Shown: positions 8,189 through 17,773 of the stretch, piece after piece
Position numbering within the stretch: the stretch's first letter is position 1
How the letters are laid out: every line of letters begins with the position of its first letter
NCBI GenBank assembly: GCA_029213005.1
Contig: JARGPI010000003.1
Location: 124,001 to 188,000 of the forward strand
Source of the DNA: Verrucomicrobiales bacterium
GTDB taxonomy: Bacteria > Verrucomicrobiota > Verrucomicrobiia > Verrucomicrobiales > DEV007
Direction of reading: 5' to 3'
Length of the DNA: 64,000 bases
Translations under genes and position numbers: made by a program
Notes under the pieces: model-generated
Databases searched by the model: none
Told to the model about the DNA's origin: nothing
Seen by the model: only the letters and a program-made list of their open reading frames with translations

Positions 8189-8650
8189 ATGACATACGAA
8201 CAAACTGTAAAACTACTTAACGACCTTTTAATCAAAAATTGCGATGCCGAGCAGGGATACCAACATTCTGCCGGAAAGTGCGATCAATACACCGGGATCT
8301 TTTATTTCCTGGAATCGCAAAGCGAGATGCGCCAGTCATTTGCCAGAGAGATCTCTAAAATGATTGCGAGATTTGGGGCCAAGCCCGATTACTGGGCCTG
8401 TTTTTCCGAGAAAGCTCATCAGGCATGGGATCGCCTCCGCAGCATTGGCGCCGATGGAAACCGGGTTCTCGTCGAATGCAAGCGAGGCGAGGAAGCTGCG
8501 CTCGAAATCTACGACCGGATTCTCGCCTGCGAAAACCTGCCTTCTCTGGTTAGGGATTTACTACTGAACCAGCGGGAGCAAATCGGCCTTTCGCTGGCGC
8601 AGATCAAGTCCCGGCTCGGAGGTGGGGAGAGCGGAGCCTGCGCAGCATAA
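8189..8650 (+). CDS. DUF2383 (PA2169-type) four-helix protein
   Basis: A 153-residue protein with no signal peptide, rich in helix. It has the typical opening of the DUF2383 family (a helix with VKLLNDLLIKNCDAEQGYQ) and later ferritin-like helices with spaced acidic residues. Members are thought to be small ferritin-like bundles; no reaction is established. It lies 46 bp after the polyamine operon on the same strand and may be read with it or on its own. The stop is eight bases from the convergent phosphodiesterase gene, with no obvious terminator between. Confidence 0.75.
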   Translation: MTYEQTVKLLNDLLIKNCDAEQGYQHSAGKCDQYTGIFYFLESQSEMRQSFAREISKMIARFGAKPDYWACFSEKAHQAWDRLRSIGADGNRVLVECKRGEEAALEIYDRILACENLPSLVRDLLLNQREQIGLSLAQIKSRLGGGESGACAA

Positions 8651-8657
8651 AGCGGGA

Positions 8658-9497
8658 TCACTCATGCCAACCCTTCTTTTTCAGGTAGGCCAGGGTGTTA
8701 TCCGGATTGGCGGTATGGAACATTCGGACTCCGGCTTTAGCGAGTTGCTCCCACTGAGCCGGATCGCTGTAGGAATGCGTTTCGACCAGCATACCGAGTT
8801 CCCGGGCCGTTTGGATAGCCTCCAGTTTTGACGCTGACAGAACCTCGCCTTTGGCGACATCGATTTGAATGGTCCTGGGATGAAATTTTTCGGCAATGGT
8901 TTTTACCTGAAATTTATTTCTCGCCTTAAACATCACCTCAACCTTCGGGGTGCCGCTTTGAAAAGAGTTTTCGATCACCGGAACGTCTTTCAGCCCGGTT
9001 CGCAGAAATACCTGATCCGCCATCTCGAGCTTCGATATCAGGCGGGCGAGGGCATCGAAGTGGTCGACGACACCGGGTTTGAGGTCGGGTTTAAATAGAA
9101 TTTTATCTTTTCCGGCCTTGAGCAGTTCCTCCAAAGTTGCCACCGGTTCGTCTGACAGGCTTCCATCCCGATATCGCTTCCGAAGTGCCTTCAGCTCCGC
9201 CAATGTTTTTTCGGCGACTGAGCCGGTGCCGTTGGTTTCGCGATCGAGAGTCGGATCGTGGACGATCACAAAAAAACCGTCCGCTGTCCGCTGGATATCG
9301 GTTTCATAGACATCGAAGCCCTTCCGGATCGCGACGGTGACATTGGCGACGGAATTTTCGGGGGCATGGTCTTTTTTATCACTGCCATAACCGCCGCGAT
9401 GGGCGGCAACGAGAATCGATGGATTTTCTTCACCCGGAGAGACGCTGATCAACAGGGCGGCCAGTAGCAGCTGGATGAAGGATAGATTCATGGCCAT
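8658..9497 (-). CDS. Exported glycerophosphodiester phosphodiesterase
   Basis: A GDPD TIM-barrel enzyme of about 279 residues that hydrolyses glycerophosphodiesters to glycerol-3-phosphate and an alcohol. Motifs seen are AAHRGGYGS, HAPENSV, the metal-binding ETDIQRTADG and IVHDPTLDRETNG. Residues 4-20 form a signal peptide (FIQLLLAALLISVS), so the enzyme is exported. I chose ATG 9497 (or 9491), directly before the signal peptide. The frame stays open to 9638, but that stretch has no family similarity and faces the start of the divergent gene. Its role is probably phosphate or glycerol salvage, in line with the PhoD phosphatase at 17774. Confidence 0.88.
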   Translation of the reverse strand: MAMNLSFIQLLLAALLISVSPGEENPSILVAAHRGGYGSDKKDHAPENSVANVTVAIRKGFDVYETDIQRTADGFFVIVHDPTLDRETNGTGSVAEKTLAELKALRKRYRDGSLSDEPVATLEELLKAGKDKILFKPDLKPGVVDHFDALARLISKLEMADQVFLRTGLKDVPVIENSFQSGTPKVEVMFKARNKFQVKTIAEKFHPRTIQIDVAKGEVLSASKLEAIQTARELGMLVETHSYSDPAQWEQLAKAGVRMFHTANPDNTLAYLKKKGWHE

Positions 9498-9632
9498 TTG
9501 ATAGCACGTTTCAATACGAATTGCACCTCCCGCCGTCATCCCGAACAGCGGGTAATTTCGGGTGGAGCCGCGAAACGGGTTGGAGGAATGTTGCCAACTC
9601 CCCTGAAAAGTTCTTATAAGAGGACCATTCCT

Positions 9633-12026
9633 ATGCATGATCCACGAAATTTCATCAACCTTATTGCGATAGTCACTCTGTTTTCGCTAGGTTTAGTATT
9701 AAATACTTCGGCTGCGGGGAGGAAGGGAAAAGGCGAAATTCCAGATTTCACACAGGGTGGAAAGACCGACGGCAGTCACGACTGGACACTCGGACCGACT
9801 GGAGCGCGGGGATGGATTTACGCCTGGAAACACACCGCTGAGGCTCGTCAGATTTTGATTACCGAAGTCGCCATAGGCTCGCCGGCTGATAGTGTTCTCG
9901 AAGCTGGCGATGTAATTCTCGGAGTCGATGGAAAAGCTTTTAGCGACGATGCGCGGATCCAATTTGCCCGGGCAGTGACGCGTGCGGAGGAGGAGAAATC
10001 CCGCGGAGTCCTGTCTCTCATCCGCTGGCGTGCGGGGAAGACCGAGAACGTCGAGATTACTCTACCGGTCATGGGGACCTACAGCGCCACGGCCCCATAC
10101 GACTGCCTCAAGTCTCAGAAGATCTTTGAGCAGGGCTGTGAGGCCATTGCCAAAAGGGGGCTGAGAAAAGTCTCTATACCGAATAATCTGAACGCACTTG
10201 CTCTAGTGGCCTCTGGAAAAGAGGACTATCACTCGATGTTGGCTGCTTACGCCCGGGAGGTAGCTGCTTTCAAAGCCGATAGCTTTGCTACCTGGTACTA
10301 TGGTTATGCGATCCTGTTCCTCGCCGAATATGTGATTGCGACAGGGGATCAATCAGTGATGCCGGGGCTGACGCGGCTCGCAATGGAATCCGCTCACGGC
10401 CAGAGTGCTGTTGGAACCTGGGGCCACCGCTTCGCCCAGCCAAACGGGAGGGTCGGCGGCTACGGCTGCATGAATTCCCCGGGACTCCCGCTGACCGTTG
10501 CGATGGTCCTCGCCCGCGAAGCCGGTGTGCAGGACCCGGATCTCGATGCCGCGATCGCTAAGTCGGCCGGTTTTCTCCGCTGGTATGTGAATAAAGGAGC
10601 GATTCCCTACGGTGATCACACTCCCTATCCGGCGCACGAGGACAATGGTAAATGTTCAAATGCCGCTGTGCTATTCGATCTTCTGGGCGACAGCGAAGCG
10701 GCCGGATTCTTCGCGAAGATGGGAACTGCGGCCTATGATGAAAGGGAGCGCGGACACACCGGTAACTTTTTCAATATCCTGTGGGCGATACCCGGGGTGT
10801 CCCGATGCGGTCCATTGGCCACTGCCACCTATTGGCGTGAGCAGTCATGGTATTACGATCTCGCGCGCGGGGCGGACGGAACATTTCGCTACCAGGGCTC
10901 ACCGGTTGGCGAGGAGGAGCATGGTAAATACTCGGGTTTCGACAATACCGGAGCCTACCTCCTGGCTTATGCCCTCCCTCTCAAAAGTTTACTGATCACG
11001 GGGAAACATCCAGTATCGGTTCCGGCCCTGTCGTCATCCGAAGTAGAGGATGTGATCGCAGCGGGGCGGGGGTATTTTTCGACAAAGGAAAACGATCGTC
11101 ACCGCTACGAATTGCGCAGTTCCGAAGATCTACTCGCCGGATTATCCAGTTGGTCACCTGCAGTTCGGAAACGCTCTGCTCAGGAACTCGGAAAGCGAAA
11201 CCACGGGATTCTGCCGGATTTACTCCGGTTAAGGAAAGCCCCGGATGCTTATTCCCGCTACGGTGCGGTCGAAGCTCTCGGACACTTCGGTGGGAAGCCC
11301 AATGTTGTCACAGCGCTTATCGAAACACTAAATGCTGACGATCTTTGGCTCCGGATTCTTTCCGCCGAAGCTCTCGCAAAAATCGGAAAACCGGCAAGAT
11401 CCGCCGTTCCCCGTCTGCTTGAACGACTCGCGATGACCGATCTCAAGAACGATCCGAGAGGGATGGAGCAGCGCTACCTGTCCTTTACTCTTTTCAACCG
11501 GCGGGGTGGACTAATCGGGCAATCGCTCGAAGGTGTGGACCGGGCTCTGCTCGTCGAAGCCGTTCGAGCCGGGCTTCAGAACGAAGACGGGCGGGCTCGT
11601 GGCACAATTGCCTCCGTCTACCAAAACCTCACCTACGATGAACTCAAACCGCTGTTGCCCGCCATTCATGAAGCGATTATCGAGCCTGCGCCCAGCGGCA
11701 TTATGTTTGCCAGTGAAATTCGAGTCAGTGGTTTGGAAATTTTTGCGAAACACCGGATTCAGGAAGGTCTTCCGCTGTGTATCGATGTCATGGAAATCCA
11801 GAACTGGGGCAAAAGTAAGCGTATTCAGCGATCCCTTGGAGCTGTGGAGAAATACGGGAACGCCGCCAGAGCGATACTCCCGGAACTTCGGCAGCTTGAG
11901 AGGGATCTAGCCTCTCATCAAGAAGCCCGTATGCTTCAGAACCACATTGAGACGCTACAGAAATTGATCACAAAGATCGAAAGTGGTAGCGGCAAAGAAA
12001 TCGAACTGCGCCGCATCAGAGAGTGA
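9633..12026 (+). CDS. Exported PDZ plus alpha-barrel plus HEAT-repeat protein (DUF6288-like)
   Basis: About 797 residues. The N-terminus is a signal peptide (residues 7-27, ending SAAG) and the start ATG 9633 directly precedes it; the longer open frame from 9498 is not needed. Next comes a PDZ-like domain with ITEVAIGSPADSVLEAGDVILGV at about residues 75-100. A central region resembles the helical toroid of terpene-cyclase-like or glycan-active proteins (repeated G-Y-N/H-P patterns such as YPAHEDNGKCSNAAVLF). From about residue 540 there are HEAT-type repeats (SAEALAKIGKPARSAVPRLL). This combination resembles the DUF6288 family that I associate with Verrucomicrobiota and Planctomycetota. The substrate or partner is unknown. 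It is divergent from the phosphodiesterase gene. Confidence 0.65.
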   Translation: MHDPRNFINLIAIVTLFSLGLVLNTSAAGRKGKGEIPDFTQGGKTDGSHDWTLGPTGARGWIYAWKHTAEARQILITEVAIGSPADSVLEAGDVILGVDGKAFSDDARIQFARAVTRAEEEKSRGVLSLIRWRAGKTENVEITLPVMGTYSATAPYDCLKSQKIFEQGCEAIAKRGLRKVSIPNNLNALALVASGKEDYHSMLAAYAREVAAFKADSFATWYYGYAILFLAEYVIATGDQSVMPGLTRLAMESAHGQSAVGTWGHRFAQPNGRVGGYGCMNSPGLPLTVAMVLAREAGVQDPDLDAAIAKSAGFLRWYVNKGAIPYGDHTPYPAHEDNGKCSNAAVLFDLLGDSEAAGFFAKMGTAAYDERERGHTGNFFNILWAIPGVSRCGPLATATYWREQSWYYDLARGADGTFRYQGSPVGEEEHGKYSGFDNTGAYLLAYALPLKSLLITGKHPVSVPALSSSEVEDVIAAGRGYFSTKENDRHRYELRSSEDLLAGLSSWSPAVRKRSAQELGKRNHGILPDLLRLRKAPDAYSRYGAVEALGHFGGKPNVVTALIETLNADDLWLRILSAEALAKIGKPARSAVPRLLERLAMTDLKNDPRGMEQRYLSFTLFNRRGGLIGQSLEGVDRALLVEAVRAGLQNEDGRARGTIASVYQNLTYDELKPLLPAIHEAIIEPAPSGIMFASEIRVSGLEIFAKHRIQEGLPLCIDVMEIQNWGKSKRIQRSLGAVEKYGNAARAILPELRQLERDLASHQEARMLQNHIETLQKLITKIESGSGKEIELRRIRE

Positions 12027-12038
12027 GGTGGTGGCTGC

Positions 12039-12887
12039 TTAAACGAGGCCGAGGATCTTGTCCATTCGCTGAGATACATCAAGCAGGCGCATCCGGTCGC
12101 CTCCGCGAACTTCTGCCGTGGCCCATCCTTCAAAATTGATCGCTTTGAGCGCTTTTCTCACCGCTGCCCAATTGATGGTTCCGTCACCGAGTTCTGATTT
12201 GAAACCGGCGCGTAAGCCTTCCTTCTGGTGAAGGCGTTCGTCCCATTCCTTGATGTCTAATTTGCCAATCCGGGAACCGAGAATTTCGATCCAGTGTTCC
12301 GGAACGCCCCATCTCACATTGTTCCCGACGTCGAAATAAGAGCCAAACGAAGGGTGTCCGATTTCATCGACGAAGCGCTCCACATCCAGAGCGCTGATTA
12401 GAAATCCGGCCCAGACGTTTTCTACGAGAATTTTCACCCCGTGCTTCTCGGCTGCGGGAAGGCCTTTCCGAATCACCGACTGGGTTTCATTCCAGCTTTC
12501 CATAAGGGGGCGTTTTTTATCGTAGGGTGCGACATAAAGCACGCTGTTTGCCCCGAGGTCTGCGGCGAATTTTACCGCGGTTTCGAGATCGGGATTGGAT
12601 GAATTGACGATCCCGTGGACCCGGAAATCGGATTGGGCGATCGCTTTTTGAAAAATTGCCTGACGGTCCAGATCCGTGGTTCGCAGCTCCGTCCCGTGGT
12701 AGCCGAGGTCTTTCAGCATCTTGAACTGATCAGGGATCGAGAGCTGAGGCTCTTTCACCATGGAAAACTTAACGCCCTTTTTGATCACGCCGGAGAATTC
12801 ACCTTGTCCGAAACTCAATTCCCGGGCCGCTGCCAGAGCGGTTCCCGCGTAAAGTGCTGAATTTCGGAAAAAGTTTCGACGTTCCAT
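12039..12887 (-). CDS. Sugar phosphate isomerase/epimerase-like TIM barrel protein, exported
   Basis: About 282 residues of the xylose isomerase-like AP endonuclease-2 TIM-barrel superfamily, the group often annotated as hydroxypyruvate isomerase or sugar epimerase. Seen are a barrel strand GYHGTELRTTD, the metal-ligand strand VKILVENVWAG, then SYFDVGNN, LDIKEWDE and the last strand WATAEVRGGD. The N-terminus MERRNFFRNSALYAGTALAAA looks like a Tat-type leader with a weak Arg motif, so export is likely. ATG 12887 is preferred over the TTG immediately before it. Such proteins are very frequent in PVC genomes and their substrates are mostly unknown. Confidence 0.8.
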   Translation of the reverse strand: MERRNFFRNSALYAGTALAAARELSFGQGEFSGVIKKGVKFSMVKEPQLSIPDQFKMLKDLGYHGTELRTTDLDRQAIFQKAIAQSDFRVHGIVNSSNPDLETAVKFAADLGANSVLYVAPYDKKRPLMESWNETQSVIRKGLPAAEKHGVKILVENVWAGFLISALDVERFVDEIGHPSFGSYFDVGNNVRWGVPEHWIEILGSRIGKLDIKEWDERLHQKEGLRAGFKSELGDGTINWAAVRKALKAINFEGWATAEVRGGDRMRLLDVSQRMDKILGLV

Positions 12888-12957
12888 CAATCACAGAATA
12901 GATCGCCCGGAGAGCTTTTCAATTCCGCGTTTCGGGGGGATCATACCGCTAATTTCG

Positions 12958-13626
12958 TCAATCCCGCACCGTGATGATGGGGCGTTCCTCTGCCTGATTC
13001 ATCAATCTGAAGTGAAAGATGATGTGTATGATCAAGTCGATCAGCGTTTTACCGAGCACGAGGGCAAGAAGACCCCAGTTGGGCAGTTTGAAATGGAGGC
13101 AGGCATACGACGCGGCCACCACGAAAATGAGCAGTGGTATGGTGCGGAGATATGGGGCTACCATCCGTTTCAGGATCGTGGTGCGGCGGTATTCCCGCTG
13201 CGAAACGTAGTTCCAGAAAAAGGAAAAGAGGTGAGAGATTACGAGGGGCCAGAAAACCATTCGCGAGATTCCGGAAAGCATCTGCAGGATCTGATTCCCA
13301 ACCTCGAAATTTTCCTTTCCAAATACCACCTGTAGGCCCAGGCCGATCCCAACACAGAAAAGGCCGAAGTGACCTGCGAAAAACGGGACATAAGCGATTT
13401 TCAGAAGGTGGAAGCCCATCGTGGACTCCCGCGGGTTGATCAGAGCCATCCGGAAAATGTTGATCACGCCAACCAGAATCACTTCGGTCCAATACAGCAC
13501 GAGCAGATCGTAGAACGACCAGTTCATCTTCCAGACCGCGATGAAGGGTAGCAAATTAGCGATGAAAAGGATCAGGCTCGATGCGAGAACGGCGCGTTTA
13601 TTCTGTTCGGTAAGGTATTGGAACAT
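12958..13626 (-). CDS. Multi-pass membrane protein, DUF6498-like
   Basis: A 222-residue protein with about six hydrophobic segments, including SLILFIANLLPFIAVW, LVLYWTEVILVGVINIF, the cluster around AGHFGLFCVGIGLGL, and LLIFVVAASYACLHF. The YWTEVILVGVINIFRM block resembles the DUF6498 family, for which no function is known to me. It is a single gene with a 217-bp gap upstream and a 70-bp gap to the isomerase-like gene. It carries no catalytic motif that I can recognise. Confidence 0.6.
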   Translation of the reverse strand: MFQYLTEQNKRAVLASSLILFIANLLPFIAVWKMNWSFYDLLVLYWTEVILVGVINIFRMALINPRESTMGFHLLKIAYVPFFAGHFGLFCVGIGLGLQVVFGKENFEVGNQILQMLSGISRMVFWPLVISHLFSFFWNYVSQREYRRTTILKRMVAPYLRTIPLLIFVVAASYACLHFKLPNWGLLALVLGKTLIDLIIHIIFHFRLMNQAEERPIITVRD

Positions 13627-13724
13627 TCCTGGCGGGACTAGATTTCAACAATGAGGTTAAATATCTCACGGCATGGCAGACCGGTAAAGCCACGGTATGA
13701 GTTCTTTTGCTATTCTTAAAAATC

Positions 13725-13760
13725 AAAAAGGGCACCGACGTGAGACGCCGATGCCCTTTT
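13725..13760 (-). terminator. Strong Rho-independent terminator, bidirectional in shape
   Basis: GGGCACCGACGT (13730-13741), a GAG loop and ACGCCGATGCCC (13745-13756) form a 12-bp stem with two G-T pairs. It is flanked by A5 on the left (13725-13729) and T4 on the right. Read on the minus strand it ends in a run of T followed by a second T-rich stretch, as expected for termination of the small gene that ends at 13844. It also shields the upstream region of the membrane-protein gene. Confidence 0.85.
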
Positions 13761-13843
13761 CTTACCTTACTACTCACGACCAATGAGAGCCAAAAAAACG
13801 TGTGTGTGTTTGAGCAGTCTGTCTGTTTGCGTGTAAAAATTTC

Positions 13844-14245
13844 TCAGTTCGCGGCGACGTCTGTCACCGCGCCTGTCGCCATCGCGATCAGGTAGCCCAG
13901 TTCGACGTCGGTGCGGCGGTATTTGCCGTGGAGCTTGGCGTGAATCATCTCCAATGAGAGGTCGATGAGACAGTTGGCCTGGTCGTCACTGCACTTCAGT
14001 GTCGCCGTGAGGCTGGGGACCAGACTGACCCGGAGGTCGGCGGCATTTTCATCGAATGAGTAGCGACGAACCAAAACCAGAGCCAGTTCCCGGCAGAATT
14101 TGATGAGCCCTTTGCCGTTGCCTTCGCGGAAGATCCGCTGGGTTAACGCTTCCTCCGCGGAGAGATCTGCGCGATTGATTGGTTCTGGAGAAAGCGAACG
14201 GGAAGAGGCGGGAGTGGTTTCGATTGGTGTGGTTGTCATTTTCAT
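13844..14245 (-). CDS. Hypothetical cytosolic helical protein
   Basis: About 133 residues from ATG 14245 (a second ATG at 14239). There is no signal peptide or membrane segment. The N-terminal 35 residues are Thr/Ser/Pro-rich and probably disordered; the remainder is mostly helical (KFCRELALVLVRRYSFDE, CLIDLSLEMIHAKLHGKYRR). I do not recognise the family. It has a clear terminator about 85 bp downstream, codon use like its neighbours, and a gap of 67 bp to the MutS-like gene upstream, so it is probably a real single-gene unit. The open frame continues upstream to 14281 without added support. Confidence 0.6.
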   Translation of the reverse strand: MKMTTTPIETTPASSRSLSPEPINRADLSAEEALTQRIFREGNGKGLIKFCRELALVLVRRYSFDENAADLRVSLVPSLTATLKCSDDQANCLIDLSLEMIHAKLHGKYRRTDVELGYLIAMATGAVTDVAAN

Positions 14246-14312
14246 CTGAGAACAGATTACAACCAGGGGTGGGACATCCACGGGGCATTGATTAAGAAAA
14301 CTTAATTTATTT

Positions 14313-16118
14313 TCAGACGGGCATTTCGATGACTTCCAAAATCTTCAGCGCGTTGGTAGTCGTAGCGACGCCGTCACGGATTTTGTAGTCGAATGTCATC
14401 TTCGGTTTGCCTTTGGAATCCCGCTCAAAATGCTCGCGGAAATGGATTAAATCCGCATTCTTTGTGAGCTCCTCAGACTCAGCGAGAGCCAAATCGTGGG
14501 TGGTGACAGCTCCCATCGCTTGATTTTTGACGAGGTGGGCAATGACCCGCTGTACAATTTCGCGACGTTCCACGGTGTTGGTGCCCTGGAGAATTTCGTC
14601 GAGAAGAAAGAGCACGGTGCGACCTGCCTGGTGCTCTTCGATCGTGAGATTGACGATTTGTTTGATGCGTTGCAGCTCCGCCATAAAGAACGAAACGCCG
14701 TCGACCAGCGAATCCTGAACGCCCATGCTGGTGGCGATAGTCAAAGGCGGGGTTTCCAGAGAATTCGCACAAACCGGTCCGCCAGCCTGAGCCAGAGTTG
14801 TGTTCAGCCCGATCGAGCGGAGCAGGGTACTTTTGCCCGCCATATTGGATCCGGTAACGAGAAGAAATCGTCCGCCCGGACCGACGGAAACGTCATTGGG
14901 AACCCGGGACTTTGCTTTGATTAAAGGGTGTCCCAGAGCAGAGGCTTCGAATTTGCCTGATTTTTTTAACTCGGGGCGGGCCCAATCCGGTTCATCGTGA
15001 TAGAGACTGGAAAGACTCGCCAGAGCTTCGATTTCCCCGAGTGCCTCAAACCAGGTCGGAAACTTCTTCTGGTAAGTGGCCTGCCATTCTTCGAGGCGCT
15101 TCACGATCCGAAGATCAAAACAGGAAAAGGCATTCAGGAACGGGTGGACCACCGAACCGCGGGCGGCGGCGCTGGTGGCAATCGCATTGAGGCTTTCCAT
15201 TGCCTCCCGGGCTTCATCGATTTTCGGGAGCAGCAATTTCACCTCGCCTTTGGTCACGGGGCAGGATTGGGCGTATTCGAAGACTTCGGCATAGCTCCGG
15301 ATCTTGCGATCTTCCTCGGCGAGATCTTTGAGGGATTCATCGATCTGATTCCGGCGCTTTTTGATCAGGTAGACATGGATTCCCAAAGGGATAAAAATGA
15401 AAGGAAGGGGGGCAAAGAGCACCGTGGGAACCGCTGAGAGAAGCGTCAACCAGGGCGCAAATTTCAGGTAATTGGAAACTTTCTCCTCCTTTGAAAACCA
15501 CGATTTTTTCACGAGCCACTGCGGGATGATAACCGCTTTATCCACCGCCAGGTTTTCTCCGATCACGGCCAGATTTTGCCGCCAGTCGATATGTTCGCTG
15601 AGTGCTTTGGCTGACGTCTGGCGAAGTGAAATTTCTTTCGACGTCGAGCGGTGGATCAGCCATTCGGCCAGTGTGGTCCGTCCCTGTGGAGTCCTCTGAG
15701 TGGAGAGCAGCTGAAACAGAGATGCCGGTCCAAAGAGATCGAGATCCTGCGCCTGAGACAACTTGCACAGTTCGCGGGGAGCCTCCGGAACGGGGAATTC
15801 GCTCCAGTTCCGGTTCAAACGGTGGATGGCATGCTCATTCAGCTCTTTAAGGAGGCGGAACCGGGCTTCCTCTTTAGTGATTTTCCGGTGTTTGATCACC
15901 AGATAGATAAACCCGGCAAAACTTATCGCACTCAGCAGATAAAGGAAGGCCATCAAGCCCGGGTGACTGATCCCTACCGACGCCACAATGCCGAAAGCGA
16001 GAGAAATCAGAAAGGTGCCGAGGCGATAGTTCGATAATTTATCCGACTGGGCAGTGAGTTCCGCCTCTTGCGCTGCGAATTGGTCGATACGGGTCTGGTA
16101 GACGGCTTCGAGAGACAT
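14313..16118 (-). CDS. Membrane-associated MutS-family ATPase
   Basis: A 601-residue MutS-like protein of the short family that lacks the mismatch-recognition domain. It has two N-terminal transmembrane helices (about residues 33-75) and another hydrophobic pair at about 220-252. The core and lever helices follow, then the ATPase domain: Walker A GSNMAGKS (423-430), Walker B LFLLDE (503-508), and the His switch region VTTHDLALAE. True mismatch-repair MutS is about 850 residues and soluble, so this is not the housekeeping gene. The role of membrane-tethered MutS homologues, common in Bacteroidota and PVC bacteria, is not settled. ATG 16118. Confidence 0.85.
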   Translation of the reverse strand: MSLEAVYQTRIDQFAAQEAELTAQSDKLSNYRLGTFLISLAFGIVASVGISHPGLMAFLYLLSAISFAGFIYLVIKHRKITKEEARFRLLKELNEHAIHRLNRNWSEFPVPEAPRELCKLSQAQDLDLFGPASLFQLLSTQRTPQGRTTLAEWLIHRSTSKEISLRQTSAKALSEHIDWRQNLAVIGENLAVDKAVIIPQWLVKKSWFSKEEKVSNYLKFAPWLTLLSAVPTVLFAPLPFIFIPLGIHVYLIKKRRNQIDESLKDLAEEDRKIRSYAEVFEYAQSCPVTKGEVKLLLPKIDEAREAMESLNAIATSAAARGSVVHPFLNAFSCFDLRIVKRLEEWQATYQKKFPTWFEALGEIEALASLSSLYHDEPDWARPELKKSGKFEASALGHPLIKAKSRVPNDVSVGPGGRFLLVTGSNMAGKSTLLRSIGLNTTLAQAGGPVCANSLETPPLTIATSMGVQDSLVDGVSFFMAELQRIKQIVNLTIEEHQAGRTVLFLLDEILQGTNTVERREIVQRVIAHLVKNQAMGAVTTHDLALAESEELTKNADLIHFREHFERDSKGKPKMTFDYKIRDGVATTTNALKILEVIEMPV

Positions 16119-16143
16119 GGATCGGATAATTGATAGGTTGAAC

Positions 16144-16168
16144 TCGCCCTGTCTTCAGAGCAGGGCGA
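16144..16168. other. Perfect 8-bp hairpin between the sulfatase and MutS-like genes
   Basis: TCGCCCTG (16144-16151) and CAGGGCGA (16161-16168) form a perfect inverted repeat around a 9-base loop in the gap between two minus-strand genes. No T-run follows on either strand, so it is not a standard terminator. It could protect or partly end the sulfatase transcript. Confidence 0.5.
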
Positions 16169-16215
16169 ATATGGAGGCATCAATTCCGGATTCAAGCTTA
16201 AAGCCCCTTGACCTT

Positions 16216-17649
16216 TCAGGGCGCTTTAGGAGTCGGCATCACGGCACCGATTTCTTGGCGCCAATTCTCCAGATCGGCGGCTAGTTCCGCTTTTTTATCG
16301 GGATGGGATTTGCTGAGATCCTTCTGTTCACCGATGTCGGTGGCGAGATCGAATAACTGAGCGTCGCCGTGTTCCCAGAATTCGATCAATTTCCAGTTTC
16401 CTTTGCGAATCGCGCCGCCGGGACTCCAGCCGGATCCGTGGTAGTGCGGGTAGTGCCAATAGAGGGAGCGCTCTTTCACCGTTTCCGGTGATTTCAAAAG
16501 ATCGACAAGGCTCACTCCGTCGGCATGCAACTCCGGTCTGGATTCGATACCGGCTAACTCAAGTATCGTGGGGAAAAAATCGGTGCTGACGACCGGGGAA
16601 TGGCAGGTCCCGCCCGCTTGAGTGACTCCGGGGGCGCGGACGATGGTTGCCTCGCGGATGCCGCCCTCGTATAGCCAGCCTTTTCCTGAACGGAGCGGAA
16701 GATTGCAGCCGGGGCCGTAGGCCGGGGTTTTTCTCTTGCCGGGTTTGGCGGGGCGGGTGCAGAGACCGCCGTTATCGGAGAAAAATATCACGACGGTGTC
16801 ATCTTCGAGCTTCAGCTCTGTCAGATTCTTCAATATCGACCCGACGCTGTCATCGACGGCCCCGACCATAGATGCGAGCTCGGGATTGTCCTGACGACCC
16901 CGCGAAATGCCGTCGCGCATTTTGATCACCTGAGTTTCCCCATCTAGCTTCGCTGCGGCTTCGGTATATTCGTCGATGCGCTTCTGATAGGGCTGAATCG
17001 GCGTATGAACGTTGTAGTAGGAGAGGTAGACGAGGAACGGTTCTTCGGCTTTGCTCTGCGCTTCGATAAACTGGTTGGTTTCTTCAGTGAGTCGTTCGGT
17101 TAGATATTCGCCGTCGAATTTTGATTTTAACCTGGGGTTATTCCAGGGCGAGTAATAGCCGCCGGGAGGGCTACCCCGGTCATGTCCGCCGATGTTGATA
17201 TCAAATCCCTGATCTTCGGGATAATGGCCCTCGTCCCCGAGGTGCCATTTACCGGCGAAATAGGTTTTGTAGCCATTCTCTTTGAGGACCTCCGCGATCG
17301 TGACTTCCTCGAGTGCCAGATTATCGCGATCTTCCACTTTCTGAAATTTGCCGGTGTCCCGGTTGCCGGGAATCCAGTCGGTTATGTTGACTCTAACCGG
17401 GTGTCGTCCGGTGAGAATACTTGCCCGGGTCGGAGAACAAATCGAAGCGGCAGCATAGCCGTCAGTGAAACGGACGCCGCTTTTTGCGAGTTTATCGATA
17501 TGCGGAGTGCGGTAAAAGGAGCTGCCGTTGCAACTGACATCCGCCCAGCCGAGATCGTCGACGAGGAAAAAGACAAAGTTGGGGCTTTTAGCCTGTGCGG
17601 TGGGTATCAGCACGGCTCCGAGAAATAGGGCAAGCAGCGGTAGTTTCAT
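16216..17649 (-). CDS. Exported type I sulfatase
   Basis: A 477-residue formylglycine-dependent sulfatase that cleaves sulfate esters. A signal peptide covers residues 1-20. The metal pair is in [11 protein letters not shown] (Asp31-Asp32), and the modified cysteine is in [14 protein letters not shown] (Cys71, the Cys-x-Pro-x-Arg motif). Other ligands appear in GKWHLGDEG and FFSDNGG. The substrate is probably a sulfated polysaccharide or glycoside, as for the many sulfatases of marine Verrucomicrobiota; the subfamily cannot be set by eye. A formylglycine-generating enzyme is not in the window. It is divergent from the PhoD gene, with 124 bp between start codons. Confidence 0.93.
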   Translation of the reverse strand: MKLPLLALFLGAVLIPTAQAKSPNFVFFLVDDLGWADVSCNGSSFYRTPHIDKLAKSGVRFTDGYAAASICSPTRASILTGRHPVRVNITDWIPGNRDTGKFQKVEDRDNLALEEVTIAEVLKENGYKTYFAGKWHLGDEGHYPEDQGFDINIGGHDRGSPPGGYYSPWNNPRLKSKFDGEYLTERLTEETNQFIEAQSKAEEPFLVYLSYYNVHTPIQPYQKRIDEYTEAAAKLDGETQVIKMRDGISRGRQDNPELASMVGAVDDSVGSILKNLTELKLEDDTVVIFFSDNGGLCTRPAKPGKRKTPAYGPGCNLPLRSGKGWLYEGGIREATIVRAPGVTQAGGTCHSPVVSTDFFPTILELAGIESRPELHADGVSLVDLLKSPETVKERSLYWHYPHYHGSGWSPGGAIRKGNWKLIEFWEHGDAQLFDLATDIGEQKDLSKSHPDKKAELAADLENWRQEIGAVMPTPKAP

Positions 17650-17773
17650 AATTCGGAGACAGGATAGTCATGAGCCGCCGATTGAGTCAAAAGATTCTAC
17701 AGGATCGAAATTCTCTTTTCGTCGTCGGGCTGCCATGTTAGATCAGGGCAGAGAATTCGACTTTTTGATTATT

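Noticed and set aside
9498..9632. N-terminal extension of the PDZ/HEAT protein and of the divergent phosphodiesterase
   Set aside because: Signal peptides start at 9633 and 9497; the extra codons overlap each other head to head and have no conserved sequence.
14313..16118. Housekeeping mismatch-repair MutS
   Set aside because: At 601 residues with membrane helices and no mismatch-binding domain it belongs to the short MutS-like group.
17528..17773. N-terminal extension of the PhoD gene into the sulfatase gene
   Set aside because: It would bury the signal peptide at ATG 17774 and overlaps conserved sulfatase codons.
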